Assembly: GCA_001414485.1 (NCBI GenBank)
Contig: LLEY01000023.1
Coordinates: forward strand, 124,001 to 188,000
Reading direction: 5' to 3'
From: Calycina herbarum
Lineage: Eukaryota > Ascomycota > Leotiomycetes > Helotiales > Pezizellaceae
DNA: 64,000 nucleotides
Numbering within the stretch: position 1 is the stretch's first letter; the number at the start of each line of letters is the position of its first letter. Positions 38,012-49,831 of the stretch are shown piece after piece. Made by a program: the position numbers and the translations under genes. Below the pieces are notes generated by a model, which searched no databases, was not told where the DNA came from, and worked only from the letters and a program-made list of their open reading frames with translations.

Positions 38012-41000
38012 ATCGTTGAAAGACACAATCAAGGCTATCAATGCTCACCTCTCCTCCACCCCGGATCTTACTCTCCCCATCCCCGACGATCTGATCAAAA
38101 CTATACATGCTTATCTCGATAAACATGAAGCACGAGAGGAATCGGACGCGCAACGACTGCAGGAGGAATTGCTCATTACCTATCAGAACCATGTGCTGGA
38201 CAATACCTCTCGTCTCGCGACGTTTCTCGCCATTCTGGGCATGATACGACCTGGCATCCGCGGATCGGGCAGAATACTACAATGGTGGGACAAGATGTCT
38301 ATAACTGTGCTAAGCAAGTTGGGCGAAGAAAAGGGATTGGTGGTCGAAGCGCGGGCAGCTCTGTTGAGGACGTTGGCATATGACGAAGACGACGGTGCGA
38401 AGAGATTTGTCGAAGATGATAAGAACACCAGCGAGGTCATGGCAGAAAGACTGCTAAGCATGTGGTTAATCAAGGCGAAAGCTGCGTCAGAAGATTTTGA
38501 TATGCCGGCTCGATTTTTGGAACGGCAACTTCGACAAATCCTGTTGGCTTATGGAAAGAAGCGTCCTCGCGACCTGTTGACTCTGATCGATAAACATTTC
38601 GTCCCAAAAGCAAATAGAATTTCCATACTACCGCTTCTATGCGAATTTGTGCGCCATGGACCACCGCATTTAGACCAGGTAAAATTCTCGGATTCCTGAA
38701 GAGAAATCAAATCTTGCTAATCTCTGTTACAGGTTCTCCAAACCCCGCTCTTCGATGACCTCCTGCGGTGCCTCCAAATCGACACCTCGACAAGAGTCAT
38801 TTCTCTGTCTCTCACAGCCTTGATTATGATTCTACCACATATCCCTACATCGGCATCCAAACATCTACCCGCCCTCTTCAACATTTACAGTCGAATGCTG
38901 TTCTGGGATCGAGAGAGGAAGAAGGCGGATCACAACCCTATGGGCAACGACGAAGATAGTGACGACGAGAAGACTGTCCATTCTGGAAGCGATGGAAAAC
39001 CATGGGAGAAATTATCATATTTGTTGGACAACGACGATGATACTGTTCCTGAGCTTTTGCATTACTTTACCTTCCTCTACGGACTCTACCCAATCAATTT
39101 CATGAGCTATATTCGCAAGCCTCAAAGATACCTGAGACATGCCAACTTTCCCGGAGCGGATGACCTCGATGTTGACCCGACCGAAATTCGTCAACGTTCC
39201 GAGACTTTCAGAAAGGTCCATGTCTTACATCCAAACTTTTTCATGATGACGATCGAAAGTGAGCTCACGGATAGCAATCGATGGATGAAGAGTGCTGCTG
39301 CCGACGTTGTAGCGGAATGTATGGCACTTTATAGTCCAATTGAAGACACAGAAGAAACGAACCCAACGAGATCCAAAGATGCTCCGAAATTGATGAGTTC
39401 TGAGATTCCAGCACCGCTCGAGTCCGACCTTGCGACTCCATTTCAATCTCGCCACAACAGCTGGAGAAATACTCAATCAACGGCAGTAGGACAACAGACT
39501 GACGACCATGTGCTGCAGACAAAATTGTCGCAAAGCAGTCTTTCTGTTGCGGAATCTCCAGTTATTCCTCCAGAAGACCGACCCCTCAGTCCTTCGATCC
39601 AGCCTCATATACTTACATCGCCCTCCCATGATCAACTCCACGACCTCTTGAATTCACAAAAACCTACTCGAGGCAGTATCTATCAGACATTTACAAACGA
39701 ATCCGCTGGTTCGCTTGCGCTTTCCCACAATCCGGAATCAAAGACAACCATACATGTCGATGCTTATCTTGCATCCTTGACCTCTCGCGAGCAAATGCCA
39801 AGATCAAGATCTCCCTCTTTACATCTTTCAACCGGCACCGACTCCAATTTGAAAGTGGCATACCTACACCGGGAAATCCAACTTTTGCGCAACGACTTGA
39901 ATTTCGAGCGGTATCTGAAACATCAACATCTCTCTGCTATTGGTCAATTGCGAAATAAACAAATCAAGGAGGCCAGAGGTGAGGCTGAAATCCAAAACCT
40001 CATCAATGACAATGCCATTCTCAAATCGAAATTGGAGGAGGCAAAGAGTCTTACTGCACAGCTCAGAAGAGAAACCGAGAAGAGCAAGATGCATTCTAGA
40101 AAATGGGAGAGTGAGTTATCAGCCAAGTTACGAGTTCTAAGAGAGGAACAGAAAAAGTGGAATGTTGAGCGTGAGGAGCGGAAGAGGGATCTTCAACTGG
40201 CAAAACAGAGAACTGAGAAGTTGAAGGATATCGTGATTGAGAGTGAGGCAAAGGAATTAGCATCTCGCCAAGAAGTACAATCTGTCGAATCGAGTCTTGA
40301 TGAGCTGGAGCGACTACGCGTGGAAGTCGATAAACTCACTAGTTCCTTGCGAACATATGAAGCGGGCGAGAACCAGGCGGTTCAAGCAAAGGAGAATGAA
40401 GAGGCTGCTGTCAGACAGGTGGAAATTCTCAAGATGCAGCTCCTTGCACGAGAAGAGGAACTTTCCCGTTCCAAGCAAGCCTTTGATGAAGAAATCCAAA
40501 AGCTCCGGGAAGAGTTCGAGAGCAACAAGGAGATTGATGTGATTCGTCAAAATCTGATCGACGAAGCGCTGGCGGCAAGTAATCATCGAACGGAACATAT
40601 GCAGAAAGTATATGATCATCTTCTTAAACGATACCAGGACACGGAGTCACAATTGGTCGAACATATGGATTTTAAGAAGAAGCACGAGGAGCGTCAACCT
40701 CCCGAAGCCTTATTGGGTGGAGGAGCTTATGGAAATGATGATTCTATCTTGAGTCCATCATCCAAAGTTTCAGGTTGGAATGCAAGTCGAGATGCGATAT
40801 TGGAAGACAGTGATCACTTCGATACTACGTATCCTAATCGACATAAATATGATCCTTCCCCCTCGACGCAAATGGGTAATATGAGTCATGAGCCTCAATA
40901 TCCTCCACATCCCTATGATGCTCCGCATTCTACTTTCTCAGGGACCGCACCTACGGTTAGCACTGAGAGTGATGAACACTCGGTTGACACGCAAGGAAAT

Positions 41001-41218
41001 ACGAAGGTGAAGATCAAGCCTCAGAGTGATGTTCGGGTTTATGGCCGAGGGTGAGTTTTGCTTCCTTTCCTTGTCTGGGTGATATCTAATGAAATCGCGA
41101 TAGTGGTGTACAAAACGTGGGCAAGAAAGTTAAGGATAAGCCATCGCCTGGAAAAGAGGCCGAGGGCAAGAAGGAGAAGAAAATCACTGGTTTTAGGAGT
41201 TATCGGGGATTTGTGTAG
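38012..41218 (+). CDS. TSC1: Hamartin (TSC1) homologue
   Basis: The main exons are 38012-38678, 38733-41050 and 41104-41218, joined in consistent phase with introns GTAAAA...ACAG and GTGAGT...ATAG. The frame opens right after an acceptor (CTACAG at 38011) with no usable in-frame ATG, so a short upstream exon must exist. One candidate is 37782-37798, which has matching phase and donor GTACAA. The N-terminal hamartin helical region is clear (NTSRLATFLAILGMIRPGIR, LLHYFTFLYGLYPINFMSYI, HPNFFMMTIESELTD). Residues from about 600 form a long coiled coil, and the protein ends SYRGFV. TSC1 stabilises TSC2, the GAP for Rheb upstream of TORC1. The length of about 1030 residues fits the family. Confidence 0.92.
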
Positions 41219-41850
41219 GGTATTAAAAAGGTTCGGTTGGGGCATTATGCTAATTGGCTGGATATGATGGTTGCCTGGTGGCGTTTCTTGTTTCTGGCGT
41301 AATTGAAGGGAGGGGGATGGAATTGAAAAGGTCCTGAGGTATGGGATCTATGTATGAGGGATGTGGTTGGTGGCAATACATTCCGGAGAGATGGCTACTC
41401 GACATGGGTGAGCTTTCACTCGGCGCCCATCTCAGTTCAACAGAACTACGACTTACTAGTTGTAGTATTTGATTTTATAGGCCATCGCTGATTTCAGTCA
41501 CTGAAGTGAAATAGCTTCTCGACCAGGCTGAACTCTCATGAACTCAATTCAAAAGATTTGCAACTTGTTGGTCTACCATTACTAAATAGTGAGATGGAAA
41601 CGCTGGGTAGGAATTTTCTTAAAGCAATCAACAAAATGGGGAAGAACAGTGTGTAAACAAAGTCACGGTCGTATGGAAGGCATACGAATTTTTCAAACAG
41701 CACAAGACCTGAAGCGTTTCGAGTTAAATAAAAGAATATTATATACTATACAACTAATCTACACATTATAATTATCGAACTGAAAACAATCACCGGTCTG
41801 ATATACAGCACGTCTTCCCCTCTCCATCTATCTGACTTCACAGTCAAGAC
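41219..41850. other. Convergent spacer between TSC1 and the Rds1-like gene
   Basis: These 632 bp contain both 3' flanks. I see no gene, and the frame 41589-41771 has no features. Confidence 0.5.
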
Positions 41851-43461
41851 CTAACCAGCTTGGTACAAGAAAGGACCAGCAGCAACGTGAGGATTGACGT
41901 GAGACAGATTGAAAGCCGTGAACGGTAGATCAGCGTCTGTCAAGGCAATAAACATGGTCCCTGCACATAAAAAATTAGTCAAAATCCCTATTCGTTTCCC
42001 CACACACCAGCAGAGCGAAGGGAATGTAAACATACCGTTGATAGCAGGGTCCCCCTCGTAAGTACTAACATCCGGCTGAATCGTCATGCCATAGTTCAAA
42101 TCTCCCACCGTACTAATATTCGTAAGTGGCGAGTACGTAACATTCAACTGGCTAACCCAGATCACGAATTGCGGCGCTCCAGCTTTCGTGTCTGTCACGT
42201 AACTGTTATTTGGTCCCACGGCTTTCCCTGGGTTCTCCCATTCTAACATGATTTTTCGTCCGGGATAACTGAGAGGGATACTCCTATTCTGAGATACGGC
42301 TGAGAGGCAGGAGAACCCAGTTTCGTTTCGAGAGAGACAATCTTCGCCAGTTGGAGGATCGGATGAAGGAGCCGCGGGTCCAAAACCTGAGGTTTCGTTG
42401 AGACCGGTTTGTGTGGCGTTCCAGCGTGCGGAGTTGGGTTGGTTCAAGACCTTGAGAGCTGGGAAGTTTTGCCATGCTAGTCTTTTTGCGTTTGAGGGAC
42501 ATTCGGAGATGTAAGGCGCAAGAAGGGTCCATGCCCAACTTTGAGGAATGCCTGTCTCGAACCAGACGGGCATGGGGAAGAGACCTGCGAATTGTCGGAA
42601 AATCATTTGTTGTCTTGCTTCGGTGGCTATGGATTGATCGAGGAGTTGGGCTACTTCTCGAGCATCAAGGTGAGCTTGGAATCCCCAGACTCCCGATTCG
42701 CCGAAGCGAGTGAGTTTTTGCGTGAAGTCGAAGGCTTCGTGAACGGTTGTGAAGGGGTAATTGTAGGTGCATTGTGGTGTTGCTCCTGACGGGCCGCCGA
42801 GGAGGTTGCTGAGAAGAGTGGCGTGACCGGATTCCTGGTCGGCCATGAATTCGATGAGGAATCGGTCGCTGGGAGTTAAGCCTGCGGCTGTGAATTCTTC
42901 TTCGGAGAAGGTGGCGAGGATGTAGTGGAAGAGATCGAGTTCGATCCATTCCTAGGGAAAATATGAGTAAAGTTTTACGAAATCAAAGTCGAAGATACAC
43001 ACCTGGTAAAGACCAAGAAGAATGGACTGGTAGTCGAAATCAGATTGAACTCGGTAAACAGGCTCGGTGCCATTAGTTCCCAGTCCTCCGGCTGGTTGAT
43101 AAGGAAGAACCTCCGGGTTGTTGAGAGTCCCATTTGGGTTGTAAACTAGAGCTGTTGGATTTGGTGGGAGCATAGCAGTAGGACCCGCAGTAGCAAGAGG
43201 TGAGTTACTGAGAGCTCCGGTCGTCGTTGCGTTGCCTGTAAAGGGTCCATGACTTGTAACTCCAGTGACTTGACTGCTCACAACAGGCGGGACAGCATTG
43301 GTAGCTCCAGGGATCTGATCCGCTGGAAGTCCAGCAATGGAAGTAACTGTGGAAACAGCTGCACTATTGACAGAGGGCTCTTGAGGATATGAGTATGTTG
43401 CTTGTGGAAGAGCACCAACTGTGGCGACGAATCCGACACCAATTGCTGATTGGAACAACAT
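41851..43461 (-). CDS. Secreted Rds1-like protein with ferritin-fold domain
   Basis: The exons are 43461-43003, 42951-42036 and 41960-41851 (introns of 51 and 75 bp, phases consistent), giving 494 residues. A signal peptide is at residues 1-18 (MLFQSAIGVGFVATVGALP). A Ser/Thr/Pro-rich linker with potential N-glycosylation sites follows. The ferritin-like helices span about residues 140-310 (FDYQSILLGLYQEWIELDLF, TPSDRFLIEFMADQESGH). The pattern of Glu, Asp and His residues in these helices resembles ferritin-like metal-site families. Rds1 was described as a stress- and glucose-responsive fission yeast protein. The molecular activity of the fungal family is not established. Its stop faces TSC1. 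Confidence 0.85.
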
Positions 43462-46400
43462 CTTGATAGCTATGAAGAAGGGTTAGATGAGATATGGGAG
43501 AGCTGTGTTGTGGGAGTCAGCTCTTATAGAACCCTCGACACTTCTCAGCCCCGGACAACAACTTCTCAAATCATAATAATCATGACGATTCCCATGTGGC
43601 TACCCGGTGCATCTACTGCAGGTCTTTGATAGCTTGAGCAAAGGCCTCCAATCATGATGTCTAGCCATCTACCAGTAGATACTCTCAGCAACGGTATTAA
43701 CTCCCCAGAGCCTCCTGGAATCGGAGTTTAGTGGCACCTTGGAACCTACCATCCGATGTAGGAACCCTTGTAGGAGGTAGATTGCAGGGAAAAAGTGTGA
43801 TTGCAGAACAAAATGTCCACCTGTAACACTTTCACAATATAAAAAATATGAATGAACGTCATTCTCAAAGAGTCTGGCCGTTAAGCTCCTCCGTAATTCC
43901 ATGTACCACCAAACGCCACGCCCGTGCCGATTCCAAATCTGGGCTCTCATTGGAGAAAATAAAGGCATAGGACCGGTGCTGGTGCTGAGAACAACGAGAA
44001 AGAGAGGAAAATTAATAATCAAGGTGTCATAGTCTGGCAGATCACTCTCCAAAAAACAAAAAACAAAATTTGGCCGAAGAAGCCTGCCAGGAACGAGATA
44101 TCAGGAATTTGAGCGGAGACTTTTGTCCGGCCAGATTCGCGACTCCGCATATTGCACCTTGGCCACTCAGCACTTGGTTCCTGGCTCTCCAAATGTAGAT
44201 TGGGGTAATGAAATTGAATACCTAGGCTGGATAAAAAAAGGAACGAGTGAGCGAGATCAATCCACAGTCCCAGCTTATTTTGGTGGTGTTGTTGGAAGAT
44301 TTCAATAGTGATGACGTCCTCGAAAATAGGTACATAGCATTACCCCGCCTACAGCCGCCAACCGAGCAACCAGGTACGCTTACTTCATCCTTGAATCAAG
44401 AACACCTTCAGTAGGTGACATAGCCAGTCTCCTTTCTAAGTGTAAATTTGCCGCTGCGAGATTCTGGTGCAAAAGCTTATGGAATATTGAGGTGTGGCGC
44501 CAAAGCAAACACTGTGGCGCAAACAAAACAAGAGTTTGAGTTTCCCGCAGCGAGTACTCCATCATTCAGGTTTTTGCTTCACTACTCAGTTGAAAAGTGC
44601 CAATTGTGATATCCTTAAATCCGTTCCGTATAGAATTTGAAAGTCGTCAGCCTTTTTTAGGCGGGGGGGGTTGCTTTTACCTCGAAATATTAACATTCCG
44701 ACTTCTTTTTCACGGGTCTGTAGGAGTTTCGGACAATAACTACTCTCCATGTCTTTACAAGCACTTGGCTATCTTTGAGTATGGCGCATATAAAACGGGA
44801 TGTATTTTTTCGAATCTCCTCTATTTCTTAGTATTGCAAAATAAGTTTTGCTTTCTTGAACCTATTTTTGATTTCGTTTCCCATCTTTCCCTAGCCTCTT
44901 CCGGAATTATTCCTTGCCATTATCACTTCCGCATGCATGGCATTATTTGTCTTCAAGCCTTGGGTTTGGGTCGCCAAAGTCGTGTCAAAGGACCTTATTT
45001 AGAGGATTGATTTTTATGCGTTACAAGGTTTGTGTTTGTTCAATGTTTTGTAGCATAATTGAGTTGTATTTCTGGGAAGTCTGTGTATGGCATGAGGTGT
45101 TGGTGGATTAGTTGCAATATGAGACATTTATTTTGTGGCATTGGAAGCAACATGTTGGAACCACTTCTCTTAGGAGTCTCAATATTTATTTCTTTGATAC
45201 CTTTCGGTGGGGGTTTTATAAATTATCATCCCCTTTCCCTTCCTGGCTAAAGGTTCTCAATGTTTGAGTCGGGAAAACAGGCTGATTGAATAGGGGGCTC
45301 CACTTGGTGTAAATGTGGCCCGTGCACCGGACTCGAATTAAGCTCTGGAATCGGGACTAAGTTATCCCCGCAAATCGGCGTTTGTCAAGTATGCCTGCTT
45401 GCGTTGACCGTCATGGCAAACGACTTCGTAAAAGCCATAAACGCTGTTTGTTGCCGTTTTACTTCATGTCTTCTGGTTCTTTACTGGGTTTTAGCACGGC
45501 ACGATCAATTTCCCGAGTCTGGCAAGCAAGAAACTTCATAAAGGGGTTACAGAATCGGTTTCATTCCCATTCACAACGAGAGGTCCGTCTGTTTATTCAT
45601 TATTTGCGTCCCTAGACACAAGGGGGAGAACTTTCTACTTCGAAGTAAATTTTACAAGTTTGAGAGGAAATTATTCTTGAACGGCCCACAGTTTCGCAAC
45701 AACTCCGGATAAATACTAAGGAGTCGTCGTCTTTTCTGAGTCTGAGAGTAAGGAGAGACGGCGAAGGAACTCTGTGCGTTTCTGTTTTTATTTAACCAGG
45801 AGCTCCATTCTCTTCAACTTGCTCCCAAGAGTTCAAAGAACCTCATTATCTATTATCTTGGTTCAAGCCCCACTAACTCGTCATCTTTCTCGTCCCATAT
45901 CCCATCACACATGTGGTGATCAAACTGCCATTACTCGAATCGAGTTGCATTTTAATAAATTCTCCATGCGACAGAAGTGTGGCATGCCGGCTCTTTTCTT
46001 TGCTCGCATCGTCTGAAGTTTTGCATTATGCCATTACCTCGATCATCCCGCTAAATACATCCCGACGTTTTCCTCCTGATCATGATCAGACATGTAATCT
46101 TCCTCCCGCTGTCGCTCGTCAAAATGCAAAAGAGAGATTTGATTTGTCTTTGATCTTCCCCACATTTCAATTCTTGGTTTATTTTAACCTTCGATGTCAT
46201 AAATTAATTGTTAATCAATTTTCGAGAGCTTTCGATTTAATTTGGGTACTTTTGGTAAGCTCGTATCGGACTTTCGTGATCCGAACTCTTCTGCTTTCTG
46301 GTTCAGTTCCGGTATTTTGACGCTGAGGGTTTCGTTTCGTTTCATTTTTTTCCAGATCCAAATTCAATACTTGCCACGGGGCAGCCTAACTTGAACTCCC

Positions 46401-47733
46401 ACCCCTTTCCCAGGTCGACTTGTCATGGTGAGGATATACCTGGGAGAAGAGGTTGGGTGTAATTTGAGGCTCCGTCGTTTACGGTGCTGCGCTCTCTGAC
46501 CAGTTTCGGATCCGAGGACGAACACCCCAGAACCCGGCTACGAAGAAAGAGTGGCGGTAAATACTTCATAGCTCTTGTTTTTCCAAAGTCAGGTTCTACC
46601 GAACTAGGTAGTATAATTTGAGAAATCAACCTACGTCTTTTTGGTATAATCATAACCGGAAAAATCATCTTTATCATCTCGTAGCACTTTTGATGAGAGC
46701 ATAGATATTACTAGAAGGATAACACAACATTGCAATCTAGAGGAACATCCCGCACTGCCGCTTTCGTCGCCCACGCAAACCCTGGGATAAAGGAGTTCAG
46801 GGGTCACTCGAATTATGCCCAAATTCGGCCTCAACCGAGACACGTGACCGTCTCATCGCAAGGTTTAAAACATCCTCGCCTTGAGATTTGCGACTTCAGA
46901 CAACACCCGTTACAAAAAGCTTAGTCCATCCGATTTTTTCTACCCCAAAGCGCTTCCACTTTTAAAATGCCACCAATGATAACTCTTCTTCGCACAGATT
47001 TGTACCGTGGTGAACACCCATCCGTTGTCTCAACCCAGAGAAGGCTCACCCCATCACCACTCACGTCACAAACACAACCGCGAGATGATCTGATAGAGAT
47101 CATTCCCCGAGCTTCTGTAGCATGAGAGCAATCCAACCTGATACTCCAGCTCAACGCGGCCACCGCCATGGTCACGGACAGGAGCTCCACGAGCTTCAGA
47201 CGGTAATACTGGGGCAATCCACCTCCTCCACACCAATGGGAGGTAACACCGAATGAGTTCAGCGCGGCTGGAAACCCTGACAATGACGCTGCCCGTACTT
47301 CGGTAACACGGCTCCCTAGGAGTATGGCTTAACCGAGCGGTTGTTGATGGCCTCATGGTCCATCGATTGGACTTCTGGGTCGAGACTCCAAGGTGGAGAA
47401 AGGACGAACGCCTCAAGAAACGCCATGTTCTCCGGTATGATCTACTGTGCATTAGATGACCCAGATTTTGAAATGTTCCCCCTTGCCCATAGTGGCGCAA
47501 ATTGGTTTCTATTCATGTTATAAGTCTCTTGTTGCACCGCTCTCTATTCTTTTTCTCCCTCATCATCGCATCTTCAGTCTCTCTTTCAGTTCGATATACA
47601 TTCTTTCGGTCTCCAGTTCTGAGAACTTTTAACTTTTAAACACTCTTTAAATACACTTTCAAACATCTTAGGCCGGTCCTTCTTTTAACTATACAACTAT
47701 CGAATTTATTCAGCTCCCTTTCAAATCAACATC
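43462..47733. other. Gene-free region between two secreted-protein genes
   Basis: In these 4.3 kb I find no frame with a recognisable domain or signal peptide. The proximal right end (about 47520-47733) is pyrimidine-rich and probably the 5' untranslated region of the next gene. A tRNA-like D-arm string near 47322 was considered and rejected. Long non-coding RNA or an unrecognised spliced gene cannot be excluded. Confidence 0.45.
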
Positions 47734-49240
47734 ATGAAGTACGAAACCGCCTCCCTCATCATTGCCTTTGTTGGCCTCGCTTCTGCTGCCCCAACCCCAG
47801 CACCAAAGAATGTCTTTTCCATTCCTCGAGCAATGCTCAGAGGTCGTGAGGTTCCCCAGGAACACTCCCACGACCGATTCCTCGACGGTGTCCGAGTCAA
47901 CTTGAACATTGACAACCCAGACAAGATTGGAGATCCTGTCTTTGGTCTTCTCGGAAATGCTGCTGCCGCTGCTGGTGCAGGAGCAATCAGTAAGTTCTTA
48001 CATTTCTTTCCAAAACTCTAATCAGCGGTCTGCTAACGTTTTCCAGCCAACCTTGATTGTCTTCACCAAGCCACTGCCGATCGAGCTTTCACCAACGCAA
48101 AAGCTGCCAACAACGTTACCGGTATGGCTGATGCTCTCATGTACGCCGCTTTGGAGAGAAACACCGGAGGCGTCGGCACAGCCTCTGTTCTCTGCACAGA
48201 CACAGCTGTCAACCCAGAGATTCAATCCATCGCAGCTCACCAAGATCCTGCATCCACAGGTGCCGCAGCAACAAACAAGGCCATTGTTCTCAATCTTGCT
48301 AAGCAACTTGCATCCGTCGGAGCTGATGCACAAGAGGCTCTTCTCTCCGGAACATTCGCTCCTGGAGATACAACCGATAATACTGGAAAGGGAAACACCT
48401 GTGACACTGTTGGTGATGCTGAAGGGGGATGTATCTTCAGCCAGAACTTGTTGGTAGAGGATGCCACCGCGGCTGAAATTACCGCCGCTATCGCAGGAGT
48501 TGCCTCATCTGGATCCACTGCAAGCAATGGTACTGCCAACGCTGGAAATGCCTCAGCTACAACTCCGTAAGTACACAATTTCTTCGAGCAAATGTCTTTA
48601 TTACTCTACGAACAGCTACGGATACCTTTACCTCAATTGTACGAAACAGTCTAGGAGAATTGAAAGCATTATTTGAGAAGATTTAGGAGAATTAGAGACT
48701 TGGTTTTTTAATTCTTCCTAAAGCTTTAGAACAATCTTTGCAATTGTACAAGATCTACTCAAGTAATGAGAAACGAAGTGTTCGCACAGCAATGCTCATT
48801 CTTCAGACATTTCTTATAAACTCCCCCCCCCCCCCTTCCTCCAACATTTCCAGAGGATAATACTGACTCGGATATTCTGTAGATGTGCATCTGTCACTGC
48901 CAGCGCCACAAAAGCTGCTACCAAGGCAACAAAATCCGCCGTATCCCAGGCCTCATCTGCAAGTGGAGCTTCAAGTTCAGGAGCCTCAACCGCTGCCACG
49001 GGTACCAACGTCCAAACTTTCACCGGAACTCTTGGTGGAGCCCCTCCACCTGTCGTTTCATCCGCTGGTGATCGTCCATTCTCCGTAAACGGCAACACTT
49101 TCGTCAATAGCGGAGCCGCTCTTCAAAGATCTTGTGCCATCCAAAACAACGCCTGTGCCAACGCTATCAACTCTGGTGCTGCCTCAGGAGCTGTCAGTGA
49201 TTGCAACGCACAAGAAACCGCATGCAACGCCGCTGCCTAA
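47734..49240 (+). CDS. Secreted Ala/Ser/Thr-rich protein with C-terminal four-cysteine module
   Basis: The exons are 47734-47989, 48047-48566 and 48883-49240, giving 377 residues with consistent phases. A signal peptide is at residues 1-19 (MKYETASLIIAFVGLASAA). The N-terminal half contains three cysteines and a conserved-looking core (VNLNIDNPDKIGDPVFGLLG, then NLDCLHQATADRAF). An Ala/Ser/Thr linker (coiled-coil-like KAATKATK) leads to the segment TFTGTLGGAPPPV and a terminal C-x6-C-x15-C-x6-C. This arrangement recurs in predicted secreted proteins of plant-associated ascomycetes, as far as I recall; I know no biochemical function. Intron 2 is 316 bp, long for this genome, and contains a C homopolymer. 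Confidence 0.82.
48823..48836. repeat. C homopolymer in intron 2 of the secreted-protein gene
   Basis: An uninterrupted run of more than ten C residues lies about 50 bp before the exon 3 acceptor. It is likely to be length-variable and error-prone in sequencing. Confidence 0.8.
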
Positions 49241-49831
49241 CTTAGCCGCCTTAAATGGTCAGGCTTCGATGCTTTCAACTCTGCTCTTGGTGTCTCTGCA
49301 TAAACAACAGGAACAAACAATAGCATTTAGTTGAAACTTAAAAAAAGCAGATCGGCGTCCTACTCGGTAGACTTGGGGATCTTGGTTTAATTTGGGAGAG
49401 AAGATGACGTTCTTGTATAGACAATAGGGTTCATTATGAACTCTTTTTTAACTTTTAACTGTAAGACTAGGTCCTCTAGGGGTGAATGGTCGTTTTTCGA
49501 TGATAGATACTTATTAATTTATGTGTCTAAACTACCTATTAATTCTGTTTGTCAATTGAAAATGGCACCGGCCACATTACAGAACCAAGAACCCGTACCG
49601 CCTGCCATACATAAACCCAATCAAACTACCTATAGTATGAATTTATAAAATCGGAAGTATATTCATGTGGAATGTCGATTGAGTAACTTCGTTATATTAG
49701 TAACAATTTTCAGTATAAACACGTTTTTTTTAAGTAATCAAATCAAGATTTATACACTACATGGTAGCGCCACGGATTTCAGAATACCCTCTTCACTCAT
49801 TCTTAAACCATCCCTGACACCACCTCTCAAC
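49241..49831. other. Convergent spacer
   Basis: These are AT-rich 3' flanks of the secreted-protein gene and the reductase pseudogene. I see no gene. Confidence 0.5.

Noticed and set aside
44597..45010. 137-codon plus-strand frame
   Set aside because: Its composition (Phe, Leu, Cys, His) looks like translated T-rich non-coding DNA, with no family signature.
47320..47400. tRNA-like string TGGCTTAACCGAGCGGTT with a TCGAGAC T-loop-like word downstream
   Set aside because: It resembles the D-arm of a Leu/Ser tRNA, but I cannot form an acceptor stem, an anticodon stem or a paired T-stem. Probably chance or a very degraded relic.
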